From Anaerolineales bacterium (lineage in GTDB: Bacteria; Chloroflexota; Anaerolineae; Anaerolineales; UBA11579), in contig JAFGDK010000094.1 in NCBI GenBank assembly GCA_016932165.1, forward strand, positions 1-54,567: 54,567 nt of DNA. The letters are read 5' to 3'. The notes under the pieces were generated by a model. It did not search any database, was not told the DNA's origin, and was given only the letters and a program-made list of their open reading frames with translations. The position numbers were made by a program, and so were the translations under genes. Positions 28,182 through 37,530 of the stretch are shown here, one piece after another. Each line of letters starts with the position of its first letter. Position 1 is the first letter of the stretch.

Positions 28182-28434
28182 CTCATATTGCTATTGATTT
28201 TGTACCAGTAGAATTTTACCTGAATATTTATCTGGATCGATTAGACTCTTATCGAAGATGAAGGAGTTGGTTAGGTTTTTTTAGGGATTACTCCAGTCGT
28301 TTGACTCCTTGGCTAGGATGCCTACAGAGTTTTTGGGTTTGTTGGTCTGTATTTGAGAAGGAGGGTTTAGACCCTTTGGGTCCCAAACCCTCCTCTCAGT
28401 AAGTTATGATTTTACAGTCTGGTAAAAACGAGCC
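28182..28434. other. Gap between metVF and the CooC pair
   Basis: No gene is seen. The gap contains the strong hairpin listed separately and AT-rich sequence before cooC. TAAAAT on the minus strand near 28215-28220 could be a -10 for cooC, but no matching -35 is evident. Confidence 0.5.
28354..28398 (-). terminator. Long imperfect hairpin after metVF
   Basis: Arms of 21 nt (28354-28374 and 28378-28398) pair over about 19 positions (5, 10 and 4 bp blocks separated by small bulges) around a 3-nt loop. It lies about 40 bp past the metVF stop on the minus strand. There is no T-run, so it may be an mRNA 3'-end stabiliser or a factor-dependent terminator separating the operon from cooC. Confidence 0.55.
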
Positions 28435-29907
28435 TCAGGCCACCTTCTCTGGTACGGGCACAAAGTCTGGGGGGAGCAAACCGGATTCTTCCACGATGCG
28501 CGGGATGATCGACTCCCAGGCAACTGGCATCAGGTGAATGCCATTCACTCCCTGTTTGACTTTGATCTCCTCGATCAATTCCAAGGCGATCTGGACGCCT
28601 TCTTCCATGGCGCCGTCTTCTCCAGCGGCTTCCAATCGTTTGAGCAATTTCTCTGGGATGAACACGCCAGGTACATCATAATGCATGTACTCAGCCATTT
28701 TCAGGCTCTTTAGCGGGGTGATACCAACGAGGATAAAGACTTTATCCAGTACGTTGCGTTTGGCCAACTCATTGAGCCAGATCTCGAGACCGTCTGGATC
28801 ATAGACCAGGTTGGTCTGGAAGAACTGAGCGCCAGCGTTGATCTTCTTCTCCTCGCGGAGCGCCTGGAAGCGCGGTTCGGAGGCAAATGGCGAAGCGGCT
28901 GATCCGAGGAAGATCTGAGGTGGGTATTTGATATTACGGCCATCGAGGTATTTGCCTTCATCCCTCATTTTGCGCAAAATCCAAAGCATTTGGATCGAAT
29001 CGATATCGAGGATATCTGAACGGCCCATCGGTCGGGGGCCCATGCGGGAATTGTCACCCGAAAGGCAGAGGATGTTCTTGATGCCCATGGCAGCGGCGCC
29101 AATTACCTCCGACTGGAGCCCCGTGCGGGTGCGGTCTCGAGCAGCGATCTGCATCACTGGTTCAGCGCCGTTCTCAATCGCAGTTTTGCTGCAGGCGATA
29201 CTTGACATGCGCGGGGTGGCAGATGGGCAGTCTGTGAAGTTCACCGCAGCGGTGTGGTTTTTAACCGTGTTGATATTCTTGATCAGCAGATTTGTAGATG
29301 TGCTGGCTGGAGGTGCGACTTCGGTGGTAACCACAAATTCACCCGCTTTCAGGCGGCGTTCCAGTTCAGAGGCGGGTTCTTCGTATGCGGGAGGATGATA
29401 TTTTGCATCTCCTTGCCACCAATCCGGCTGCCTGACAGGGCGGAAGACGGCATCGTCGATGAAGTGTTTTTGTTCCTCTTCCTTGCTGAAGATTGCGGAG
29501 ATCACCTTGCCAGTGCCCACTTCTTTGACCTGTTTGACCACATCGCCCCAGGTTTCGGTACCAACCTTATCCCAGTCCAGCGGCGGCAGAACTTCAAGGA
29601 GTTTTTCCTCGCGGCCCATCTTGAACGCCCGGTCGTAGATTTTGTACCAGATACACGGACGGGTAGTGTCCACATAGCAAAATTCTGACGTTGAACCACC
29701 GCAGGGACCGTTCCGGATGCCCTTGGGGCATTCCATCGGGCAGATGAAGGCTGTTTCCTGGAGGAGACAATTGCCGCACATCCGGCAGCCAAACAGGGGG
29801 CCTTTGATCACCTTTTCGGTGGTAATCAGAGCCCTTTGACCGAGAGTTTGTTTCTTGAAAGGTAAAAATGGCGGCTGCCATCTTCGACCAGGTGTAAAGA
29901 CTGGCAT
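28435..29907 (-). CDS. MetV-MetF fusion: methylenetetrahydrofolate reductase
   Basis: A 490-residue protein. Residues about 35-130 match the small zinc/iron-sulfur MetV (MTHFR C-terminal domain) family, with eight cysteines at 41, 44, 47, 56, 60, 69, 77 and 85. Residues about 185-480 are the MetF TIM barrel (EFVVTTEVAPPAS; LSGDNSRMGPRPMGR for flavin/folate). It reduces methylene- to methyl-tetrahydrofolate in the methyl branch. In most acetogens MetV and MetF are separate subunits; here they are one polypeptide with MetV first. AGGAG lies 7 nt before the ATG. It follows the TrxR-like flavoprotein gene by 27 bp, which suggests that protein as an electron partner (inference). Confidence 0.9.
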   Translation of the reverse strand: MPVFTPGRRWQPPFLPFKKQTLGQRALITTEKVIKGPLFGCRMCGNCLLQETAFICPMECPKGIRNGPCGGSTSEFCYVDTTRPCIWYKIYDRAFKMGREEKLLEVLPPLDWDKVGTETWGDVVKQVKEVGTGKVISAIFSKEEEQKHFIDDAVFRPVRQPDWWQGDAKYHPPAYEEPASELERRLKAGEFVVTTEVAPPASTSTNLLIKNINTVKNHTAAVNFTDCPSATPRMSSIACSKTAIENGAEPVMQIAARDRTRTGLQSEVIGAAAMGIKNILCLSGDNSRMGPRPMGRSDILDIDSIQMLWILRKMRDEGKYLDGRNIKYPPQIFLGSAASPFASEPRFQALREEKKINAGAQFFQTNLVYDPDGLEIWLNELAKRNVLDKVFILVGITPLKSLKMAEYMHYDVPGVFIPEKLLKRLEAAGEDGAMEEGVQIALELIEEIKVKQGVNGIHLMPVAWESIIPRIVEESGLLPPDFVPVPEKVA

Positions 29908-29934
29908 AGTGGTACTCCTAAGATAAACTTAACG

Positions 29935-30837
29935 TTAGTGTGACCGCAACAAGTAATCGTAGGCGTTGAGAACTGCTTTTGCGCCTTCCCCGACGGCTAC
30001 CAGAACCTGCTCAGTATTGTTAGATGTTACATCTCCGGCTGCAAAAATACCAGGGACATTTGTCCTGTTTTGGCAGTCTACTTTGATCTTTCCTTGCTCA
30101 TCCAATTCCACCAGACCCTTAAGAAATTCGGTATTGGGGAGGTGCGATTTCTCCACAAAGATGCCGTCGACAGGCAGATTGATGGTCTCGCCAGCGGGTG
30201 TTTCAAGCTCTACACTCTTGACATAGTCGTCGCCCAATATCCGGGATACCGTGTGACCTGGATAAAAGGTGATATTTTTCTTTGCGGCGAGTTTTTTGCC
30301 AAGGTCAGATTCCAGGTCGGCAGCTGCCACTACTGCTTGAACCGAAGCCGCTGAATCAGCCAGTTCTGCTACTGAGCGCAGGGCAAGATCACCCTCGCCA
30401 ATGACCATGGTGTTTTTGTCAATGAACAGCGGGCTGTAGCTGATGGCGGAGTAACTTAAACCTTTGAAGAAGAATTCTTTCTCGCCGGTAATCCCCAGCA
30501 TCTCCATGCGGACACCAGTGGCGACAAGAATAGTCTTTGCATCGTAGATGGCCCCGTTTTTGGTTTTGACGGAAAATGCGCCGTTCACCTGGGTGACATG
30601 TGTTACTGTATCCGTGGTGTGGGCAAAATCAAGGTATTCCAACTCGGTTTTGAATTTCTCTGTAATCTCCAACCCCTTGATCACCTGATAGTGTTCTGCC
30701 CAGGGGATCGATAGATGGAGATTGGTCTTGCCGCCTAAGTTCATGCTGATGGTAAGGGCATGGAGGCGTTTTCGGATTGCGTAAATGGAAGCTGTAAGTC
30801 CAGCTGGACCGCCCCCAATGATAATTAGATCGTACAT
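29935..30837 (-). CDS. Thioredoxin reductase-like flavoprotein lacking the redox CxxC
   Basis: A 300-residue FAD protein with the TrxR fold: IIIGGGPAGLTAS at the N-terminus, ILVATGV, a second dinucleotide site VIGEGDLA, and GIFAAGDVTSNN near the C-terminus. The active-site CATC of TrxR is replaced by S130-A-I-S133, and the HRRxxxR NADPH motif is absent (AAADLESDLG in its place). It therefore cannot act as a classic thioredoxin reductase. Related cysteine-less members work as ferredoxin:NADP reductases. The ATG at 30837 has AGGAAGGTG upstream; an earlier in-frame start lies within malic enzyme. Spacing is 15 bp from malic enzyme and 27 bp to metVF, suggesting an electron-transfer role in the C1 pathway. 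Confidence 0.85.
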   Translation of the reverse strand: MYDLIIIGGGPAGLTASIYAIRKRLHALTISMNLGGKTNLHLSIPWAEHYQVIKGLEITEKFKTELEYLDFAHTTDTVTHVTQVNGAFSVKTKNGAIYDAKTILVATGVRMEMLGITGEKEFFFKGLSYSAISYSPLFIDKNTMVIGEGDLALRSVAELADSAASVQAVVAAADLESDLGKKLAAKKNITFYPGHTVSRILGDDYVKSVELETPAGETINLPVDGIFVEKSHLPNTEFLKGLVELDEQGKIKVDCQNRTNVPGIFAAGDVTSNNTEQVLVAVGEGAKAVLNAYDYLLRSH

Positions 30838-30851
30838 TGTTTCACCTTCCT

Positions 30852-32207
30852 CTACACCGGTGCTTTGGCGATGAAATCGTTTTCCATCATGTGGTTTGTT
30901 AAATCCCGGCATCTTTTGATCATTTTATAGGCATTTTGGTATAACTCTTCATAACTTTTTTCGATCCGGGCGAGACCTAACTCCTGTGCTTTGGTGCCCA
31001 CGGCAGCTGCCTGCTTGGCGAATACTTCCCAATCGTCCATGGTTGGGATGATATGCTCATCACTGATATTCTCGACATGTCCTGCCAGGGCTTCAGCTGC
31101 GGCAAAGCACATTTCATCTTTGATCGTGGAGGCGCGGACATCTAGAGTGCCACGGAAGAGAGCAGGGAAAACCAGGGAGTTATTGACCTGGTTGGGAAAG
31201 TCAGATCGACCTGTGGCAACGACAGCCGCTCCTGCTTCCTTGGCTTCCCATGGCCAGATTTCTGGAACTGGATTGGCACCCACGAAGACAATGGCATCAT
31301 CTGCCATGGTCTTTATCCACTCAGGCTTGATTGTGCCAGGACCTGGTTTGGAATAAGCGATAACCACGTCTGCATCTTTCATCGCTTCTGGGGTATGACC
31401 TTGAATGCCAGCCTGATTGGTGATCTGGCAGAAGCGCCATTGGGCGGTGAATTCCGCTTTGCGGCGTTCATAGTCTACCCGGTGTTTTCCGAGCGTGCCG
31501 TCGATATCTACCATGATGCATCTGCCAGGATCTACACCCCAGGAATAAATCAAGCGGGCGACAGCCGCGTTGGCGGCTCCGCATCCGATGAAGGCGATCT
31601 TAATGTCTTCTTTGTTTTTGCCAACTACCTTGAGGGCATTGATCAGAGCCGAGAGAGTGACAGTGGCTGTGCCTTGCTGGTCGTCGTGCCAGATGGGGAT
31701 TTCGGCCTTCTCTCTTAGTGTATCTAGAATGCGGAAGCATTTTGGCTGGGAGAGGTCTTCCAGGTTAACGCCGCCGAATCCGGGCTGGAGCATCAGAACA
31801 GTCTCTATGATCTTGTCTGGATCTTTGGTGTCGAGCATGATTGGAACAGCATCCACGCCGCCAAGATATTTAAACAATAAAGCCTTTCCTTCCATCACTG
31901 GCAGACCGGCTTTGGGGCCAATATCACCCAAGCCGAGAACGCGGGTTCCGTCGCTGACTACTGCGACTGTGTTCCATTTATTGGTGTGGTCATAGACTCT
32001 TTCTGGGTTTTGGGCGATATCACGGCAGGGTGCGGCCACGCCAGGTGTGTACCAGATGGCAAAGTCCTGGAAGCTGCGTATCGCGCATTTGGGGACGGTT
32101 TCGACCTTGCCTTTGTAGAAGGGGTGGAGAACCATTGCATCTTCTGCAGGTTTTTTTGCTTTGGCGAGAAGCGCCTCCACATCCACCTTTTTATCGGGTA
32201 TTCCCAT
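30852..32207 (-). CDS. NAD(P)-dependent malic enzyme
   Basis: A 451-residue bacterial-type malic enzyme, catalysing oxidative decarboxylation of malate to pyruvate. Seen: YTPGVAAPC near residue 75, VVSDGTRVLGLGDIGP, IWHDDQQGTA, the Rossmann motif FIGCGAANAAVARL and VFVGANPVPEIWP. It is the short form without a phosphotransacetylase domain. It is embedded in the Wood-Ljungdahl operon between acsE and the TrxR-like gene, where it could supply reducing power or link pyruvate to C4 acids. Cofactor specificity was not decided. Confidence 0.93.
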   Translation of the reverse strand: MGIPDKKVDVEALLAKAKKPAEDAMVLHPFYKGKVETVPKCAIRSFQDFAIWYTPGVAAPCRDIAQNPERVYDHTNKWNTVAVVSDGTRVLGLGDIGPKAGLPVMEGKALLFKYLGGVDAVPIMLDTKDPDKIIETVLMLQPGFGGVNLEDLSQPKCFRILDTLREKAEIPIWHDDQQGTATVTLSALINALKVVGKNKEDIKIAFIGCGAANAAVARLIYSWGVDPGRCIMVDIDGTLGKHRVDYERRKAEFTAQWRFCQITNQAGIQGHTPEAMKDADVVIAYSKPGPGTIKPEWIKTMADDAIVFVGANPVPEIWPWEAKEAGAAVVATGRSDFPNQVNNSLVFPALFRGTLDVRASTIKDEMCFAAAEALAGHVENISDEHIIPTMDDWEVFAKQAAAVGTKAQELGLARIEKSYEELYQNAYKMIKRCRDLTNHMMENDFIAKAPV

Positions 32208-32260
32208 ATTATTCTCCTTGTGCTAAAAATATCCTTTATTCAGGGATTTTTTCGCTTGTG

Positions 32261-33184
32261 CTATTGCTCTAAATATGAATCTGCATAAATAACCTGGTTC
32301 ATCAAAATCTGAACAGTCTTCCAGATGGCTTTCTGTTCTGGATCATCGAGGTCAAATTGATCTGTGGTCACTTCCTCCATTTCGCCAATCTTGTCGCTGA
32401 TGCCGAGGTATGCTTTGCTAAGCGCAGTGGATTCATCCCTTTCCTCGATGATTCGAACAACTTCCATCAGCTCTTTATCCAGGGGGTCAGCGATCATCAT
32501 TTTGAGGCCCACGCCCATCAGCATGGCGCAGTAGACCTGGTTAATAAGAGGCCGGTTAGCGTTGGGGACAGCATTGGAAACATTGGAAAGGCCCACAGAA
32601 ATGTGCGGGGAAGGATCCCAGACATATTGCAAAGTGCGAATTGCTTCGATCAGTTCGGGGCAGTATTCCTGGCAGCCGGAGACGGTGAGTACCAGCGGGT
32701 CGATGATCAGATCAGTGACAGGGAAGTCGATCTCCAGCATACGGGGGATCAACTGCTCCACGGCAATGTTGACGCGCTCATCTGCGGTGACGGGGATCAT
32801 ACCCGTTCCCATAGTGAGGGCAATCAGTTTAGTGTTGTATTTTTTGGCGACCAGGGGTACTTTTTCGAGGCGTTCGGGGTCTGCTGAGGTGGAGTTGATG
32901 ATCGGCTGGGCTTTGGTGATTTTCTTGAGCCCGGCTTCGATGGCCGCTAGATTGGTGGTGTCAAAACTGAGGGGGACATCGACTACCTCTTCAACGACAC
33001 CGACCAGCCAGGGGAAGAGCTCCTCGCCATCTTTTTTGCGGGGGCCGAGGTTTAAATCCAATGCCTGAGCACCGGCTTCAACTTGTTTTACAGCAATTTC
33101 CTGGAAAAATTTCGCATCCTTTTCTTTGATGGCTTCCTTGACTTTGCTGGATATGATGTGAATGTTTTCTCCAATTATGTACAT
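32261..33184 (-). CDS. acsE: Methyltetrahydrofolate:corrinoid/iron-sulfur protein methyltransferase
   Basis: A 307-residue pterin-binding TIM barrel, longer than the roughly 260 residues usual for AcsE because of a C-terminal extension (from about 265, rich in Glu/Asp). N-terminal MYIIGENIHI, DLNLGPRK, SFDTTN, INSTSA and the ISVGLSNVSNAVPN segment are the pterin-domain motifs. It moves the methyl group from CH3-THF to the cobalt of AcsCD. AGGAGATAATT precedes the ATG, and the gene lies 9 bp after acsV. Confidence 0.93.
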   Translation of the reverse strand: MYIIGENIHIISSKVKEAIKEKDAKFFQEIAVKQVEAGAQALDLNLGPRKKDGEELFPWLVGVVEEVVDVPLSFDTTNLAAIEAGLKKITKAQPIINSTSADPERLEKVPLVAKKYNTKLIALTMGTGMIPVTADERVNIAVEQLIPRMLEIDFPVTDLIIDPLVLTVSGCQEYCPELIEAIRTLQYVWDPSPHISVGLSNVSNAVPNANRPLINQVYCAMLMGVGLKMMIADPLDKELMEVVRIIEERDESTALSKAYLGISDKIGEMEEVTTDQFDLDDPEQKAIWKTVQILMNQVIYADSYLEQ

Positions 33185-33193
33185 AATTATCTC

Positions 33194-35122
33194 CTAACCT
33201 TGTTGATTTTGTTCTTTGAGTTTTACTACCGTGGGGAAGAGTGAGAGATCGGTGTGCGGCAGGAAGAGGGCAGACATAAAAGCGTCATAGAAGGCATTGT
33301 CTGCAGAAAGTTCAATATAAGTCATCTTTCCGGCAATTTCATTCACGCGCTGTTTGGATTGCCAGTTAAGCAGAGCGTAGTATGCGCCTCTTACAGCAGT
33401 ATTCCCGAGAAAATGGAAGTTTTCCCAGGGGAGATCGGGCAGCAGGCCAATCTCGATAGCTTTCTCTACGTTGATATACTGCCCAAATGATCCGCCTATA
33501 AGTACCTGCTCTAAGGTGTTGAGGGGAACGCCAACACCTTCTGCAAGGACGACATAACCGGCAAAAATGGCGGCTTTTGCCCGCAGCAGATTGTCGATAT
33601 CCACGTGGGTAATGACGATATCCTTGCCGTGGGAAGTCTCAGCTGCAAAAGCGACCACATATTCGCCTTCATGCGCGCCGGTTCGGACGCGCGGGGTGTT
33701 GAGTGTGGTGTTGATGTTGCCGGACTTATCCACCACACCAGCAAGGAACAACTCGGCCAACAAGGCAATCAACCCGCTTCCACACAGACCGCGCGGTTTT
33801 CCTCCACCGATCACGCGGATATTGGGTTCGTAAGTATCTGCATTGATCCAGACTTCTTCGATTGCGCCTTTGGTGGCACGCATCCCATCAACCACACCGG
33901 CGCCTTCGAAGGCTGGTCCGGCTGAGCAGGCACAGGTTACCATCCAATCCTTGTTGCCGAGCACCATCTCGCCGTTTGTGCCGACATCCAGGAAGAGGGT
34001 GGTCTTCTCAGTATCGGCAATCCCTGACGAGAGAGCGCCGGCGGTGATATCTGCTCCGACATAGCTAGCGACAGTGGGCAGCACTTCAACCGGAGCTTCC
34101 GGGTGAAGTGTGAGATCGAGTTCTCGAGCCAGGATGTGTTGGCTTTCATTGAATACGTTGATGAAAGGACTGGTGCGGATAGTAGCCGCGGGGATGTTCA
34201 ACAGCAGGTGGAGCATGATGCTGTTTCCCACTACAACGGCTTTATAGATTTCTTCTGGTTTGGCTTTTGCCCTCTGGCAAGCCCTTTCGATCAATTTGTT
34301 AATTGTTTCGATGACCAGCTTTTGCAGCACACCTTCGTTGTGTTCTTTGCTGTCGTAAATGATGCGGGAAATGACATCTTCGCCGTGTTGGATCTGCTGG
34401 TTGTACTCGGCTGTTTGAGCAAGAACTTGTCCGGTGATCAGATTGGTGAGCCAGACCGATACGGTTGTGGTGCCGATGTCAATGGCGACACCCCAGAGCG
34501 GTTTCTCTTTTGGAAAATGGATTGGGAACAAATCCAGCAAACGAGCGGAGTCTGTTTCACGGCTTTGAGATTTCTCTACAATGGCGGTCACCTCCCAATC
34601 TCCATCTCTGAGGATCTGTCCGATCTTTCTTAACATGGGCAGAGAGATGGAGATTTTGTCGATGCCCGCTGTTTGCCGTAAGCTGCGCTGCAAGCGAGAC
34701 CAATCATCGGTCTGGTCTTCCATGCTGGGGGGATCAATCCTGAGGGGGATTCGCTGCACGGTCTGATGCTCGGCATAGCAGTAACCATCGGGGATGGCTA
34801 CACTACTGGCAGTCAGATCGGTAACGAGGCGGCGTTCAAGCTTCTCTTGAGGCGGCACATGGATGGAGACATCTCCTTCGACAACGGCCTGGCAGGCAAG
34901 GGCATATCCCTGGCCAATATCTCCTTCGGAAAGGCGCAACGTGCTGCGCCTCCGAATCTCGCCTTGCTGAACTTTGACAACGCAGCGTCCACAGCGGCCC
35001 TGCCCGCCGCACGGCTGGTTCAGAACAATGCCAGCGAGTGCCGCTGCCTCTGTTAAAGTAGCGCCAGTGGGCACCTCAACAGGGGCAGCGTTATCAAAAG
35101 TGACTTTGTGCGTGCTGGTCAT
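33194..35122 (-). CDS. acsV: Reductive activator of the corrinoid protein (ASKHA/RACo type)
   Basis: A 642-residue protein with an N-terminal [2Fe-2S] domain (C38, C44, C47, C77 in CGGQGRCGRC and ALAC) and a C-terminal ASKHA ATPase domain, DIGTTTVSVWL and LDVGTNGEMVLG being phosphate-binding motifs. RACo proteins use ATP to reduce accidentally oxidised Co(II) corrinoid to Co(I). GSFGQYIN near the C-terminus is typical. It sits between acsC and acsE, the expected neighbourhood. Confidence 0.94.
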   Translation of the reverse strand: MTSTHKVTFDNAAPVEVPTGATLTEAAALAGIVLNQPCGGQGRCGRCVVKVQQGEIRRRSTLRLSEGDIGQGYALACQAVVEGDVSIHVPPQEKLERRLVTDLTASSVAIPDGYCYAEHQTVQRIPLRIDPPSMEDQTDDWSRLQRSLRQTAGIDKISISLPMLRKIGQILRDGDWEVTAIVEKSQSRETDSARLLDLFPIHFPKEKPLWGVAIDIGTTTVSVWLTNLITGQVLAQTAEYNQQIQHGEDVISRIIYDSKEHNEGVLQKLVIETINKLIERACQRAKAKPEEIYKAVVVGNSIMLHLLLNIPAATIRTSPFINVFNESQHILARELDLTLHPEAPVEVLPTVASYVGADITAGALSSGIADTEKTTLFLDVGTNGEMVLGNKDWMVTCACSAGPAFEGAGVVDGMRATKGAIEEVWINADTYEPNIRVIGGGKPRGLCGSGLIALLAELFLAGVVDKSGNINTTLNTPRVRTGAHEGEYVVAFAAETSHGKDIVITHVDIDNLLRAKAAIFAGYVVLAEGVGVPLNTLEQVLIGGSFGQYINVEKAIEIGLLPDLPWENFHFLGNTAVRGAYYALLNWQSKQRVNEIAGKMTYIELSADNAFYDAFMSALFLPHTDLSLFPTVVKLKEQNQQG

Positions 35123-35143
35123 CTCTATCTGGCAGTCATTCGG

Positions 35144-36481
35144 TCAGGCAACCTGTTTGAGATAGGCGGGTAGATCCACGGCTTCACGCGGGCCGACCTT
35201 GATCTCCCATCCAGGTAGTTCTTCTTCCAACTCACCCGACAGGACGGCCACATGACCAGGTAGGATGATGGATTTGTGGCTGATCTTTTCTTCGACACCA
35301 AAGCGTTTGACATCCTTTGCGATTTGTTCTGCGTCAAAGTTGCCAGCTGCCCAGGCAGTAAGAACGGACATGCCCTCGGCGTCTGCCACCAGAAGGAAGC
35401 CGGGCAGGCCAGAGCTTTCGATCTCATTGGCGACACTGAAGTAGGTGATCGAGAAGTTGGTGGTAACCATGACAGGCGCTTCTGGGGAAGGCTGGTTGAT
35501 CTCGTAAACGCCGGGTTGCACCTGAATGGGTTTTTGCGGGTCAGTGTAGATGTTCTCTCGCAGCACCAGCAAGCCGTAAAATGTCTCGGGGGCAAAGTTT
35601 TCTAATACGATGAACCCCGCGTATTTTGTGATTGCCTGTGTGGCCAGGGCAATTTCAACCTCGGGTACGCCGGCTTTATAGGGGTAGGCAATGATGGGGA
35701 AGCCGAAAGGACGGAAGTTTTTCGCCAGCGCCATCCGGCGAAGGATTGTGTTTTTTACCACTCCGTCATTGAAATTGCTTACCTGAGGATCGAGAACCAA
35801 ATTTGGAAGACCTTTCTCTTTGATCTTCGGGGTTAATTCGGCTAACTCATCGAGGGATCCGGCGGTGACCACCAGACTGGCTTTGTGGGCGACAGCCAGA
35901 TCGGTCATGGCTTCCCAGTTTTCCGGGGTGGCGGTGGCGATCAGGGTTTTCTCACCATCCAGTTTGCCCAGCCCCGCGCTGAGAACTTGTGGGTCATCTC
36001 CGATGAGGATCAACGGGCGTTTGGTACCAGCGCGCACTGCTTCGACCGCGGCTGCCAATGCAGCGCCTTCTCCCTCAGATTTGACAGCGAAACCGTCCAC
36101 GGTCAAGTCGATGCCGACATAATTGACGGCAAAGGCATCAATTTCCTTGACTCTTGCGGTGATTGCGGCAGGTTCTTCTGAATCCTTTACCAGGAAGAAA
36201 AAGCCTGGTTTGTTGTAAAAAGTTTTTTCGTGCCGGAAGAGGACAACTTCGTTACCGACTTCAAGCTTGTGCCCGTCCGATTCTAGGGTGATCAAGCGTA
36301 CTGGCGGTTCGGAAGAAGCAGCCAATTGGGCTTTGGCTTCTTCGCTGACATGGGGACAGGCGGAAAGTTCCACCTGTTTGGCTGCCAGTTTGAGGGCAAA
36401 GGCCATGCAGGTTGGGAAACCACAATCTTTGCAGTTGGTCTTCGGCAGCATTTTGTAGATTTCAATTCCAGATATTGCCAT
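35144..36481 (-). CDS. acsC: Corrinoid iron-sulfur protein large subunit
   Basis: A 445-residue CoFeSP gamma subunit. The [4Fe-4S] domain at the N-terminus has C17-KD-C20-GFPT-C25 and C42. The TIM-barrel middle and a C-terminal corrinoid-binding domain (about 325-445) follow. With AcsD it carries the methyl group from AcsE to the A-cluster of ACS. Spacing is 45 bp from acsD and 21 bp to acsV. Confidence 0.95.
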   Translation of the reverse strand: MAISGIEIYKMLPKTNCKDCGFPTCMAFALKLAAKQVELSACPHVSEEAKAQLAASSEPPVRLITLESDGHKLEVGNEVVLFRHEKTFYNKPGFFFLVKDSEEPAAITARVKEIDAFAVNYVGIDLTVDGFAVKSEGEGAALAAAVEAVRAGTKRPLILIGDDPQVLSAGLGKLDGEKTLIATATPENWEAMTDLAVAHKASLVVTAGSLDELAELTPKIKEKGLPNLVLDPQVSNFNDGVVKNTILRRMALAKNFRPFGFPIIAYPYKAGVPEVEIALATQAITKYAGFIVLENFAPETFYGLLVLRENIYTDPQKPIQVQPGVYEINQPSPEAPVMVTTNFSITYFSVANEIESSGLPGFLLVADAEGMSVLTAWAAGNFDAEQIAKDVKRFGVEEKISHKSIILPGHVAVLSGELEEELPGWEIKVGPREAVDLPAYLKQVA

Positions 36482-36526
36482 TTTATACTCTCATTTCACT
36501 GAATGGTTTCATCCATACGGCTGGCG

Positions 36527-37501
36527 TCAGGACAGTTCGGGGGCGGTAATCAGATTGTCAATTGCTGCCCGGACGCGTTTGAGGCTTTCGGGGTGGCGGA
36601 GGATGACAATGTCTGCCCCGGCTTCGATCAGGGTGATGGCGGTGATCGTTTCCCAGGAGATAGCACGCTCTTCCCAATCGCCCCAAGTTTCGGGGACATC
36701 ATCACCGACTTTGGATTCCTTGGTTTTCCAGGTCTCAAAGCCGACATTGACGCTCATGGGAGACTGCGTCATCGCATCCCCGCGCAAGGCAGCCAGTCTG
36801 AGGCGTTCCATCACCGAGAAGCCGTATTCAATCCCATAGCCGAGAGCGCCGGTGGTGGGATCCATCAACACCCGATCCAGAGGCAGGCCGGCATCCTTAA
36901 TCAAGATGTTGAGTTGCTTAGAAAGGTTGACATCCATTGGGGCGCGCCCGACGACCAGGTGCCCATTCGCCATGGCGGTGGCAACCAGGGTGCGGTAATT
37001 TTTATCCTCGCAGATTCCCAAGACGATCCTTTCGCCTTGGCAGGCATTGGCGACTGGGACAAGCAATTCGTTATCCACTTCTGCCTGCCCGGGTCCATAG
37101 ACCATCAGGGGCAACCCTGAACCTTCCAGCACAGCTTTGGCTGCTTTTACAGCCGCTTCAGGGGTGTTTGGGTTGCCTTCCGGATCGGTGAGACTGAGGG
37201 AGAGGAGGAGCAAGTCTGCACCTGCTTCTTCGGCGGCTTTTGCCCAGGCTCCCGGATCGTTGGTTGCTTCTCCCCAGACATCCAGCAAGAGGGTGGACCA
37301 ATCGTTCGGGCGGAAATCCTTGATCTCAAGGGCCAGCACCGGGCGGTTGGGGGTTTCAGCCTCGAAGTGGACAAACGGCATGGTGGTCTCTCCACCCACC
37401 GTTACCGCGGCGGTTCTGGTACCGCCATCGGCTGCGGTGGCACCGATGACAACTTCCTGAACGGAACCACTCCATTTATCTTTTGGTAGTTCTAGTGCCA
37501 T
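36527..37501 (-). CDS. acsD: Corrinoid iron-sulfur protein small subunit
   Basis: A 324-residue TIM-barrel CoFeSP delta subunit (MALELPKDKWSGSVQEVVIG at the N-terminus; MDPTTGALGYGIEY; GADIVILRHPES). It forms the heterodimer with AcsC. The ATG at 37501 follows AAGGAGAAGAAACCAT; an in-frame start 11 codons earlier lies within that region and is unlikely. Unlike the classical acsCDE order, the small-subunit gene comes first. Confidence 0.94.
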   Translation of the reverse strand: MALELPKDKWSGSVQEVVIGATAADGGTRTAAVTVGGETTMPFVHFEAETPNRPVLALEIKDFRPNDWSTLLLDVWGEATNDPGAWAKAAEEAGADLLLLSLSLTDPEGNPNTPEAAVKAAKAVLEGSGLPLMVYGPGQAEVDNELLVPVANACQGERIVLGICEDKNYRTLVATAMANGHLVVGRAPMDVNLSKQLNILIKDAGLPLDRVLMDPTTGALGYGIEYGFSVMERLRLAALRGDAMTQSPMSVNVGFETWKTKESKVGDDVPETWGDWEERAISWETITAITLIEAGADIVILRHPESLKRVRAAIDNLITAPELS

Positions 37502-37530
37502 ATGGTTTCTTCTCCTTGTTGTTTTTTTTT

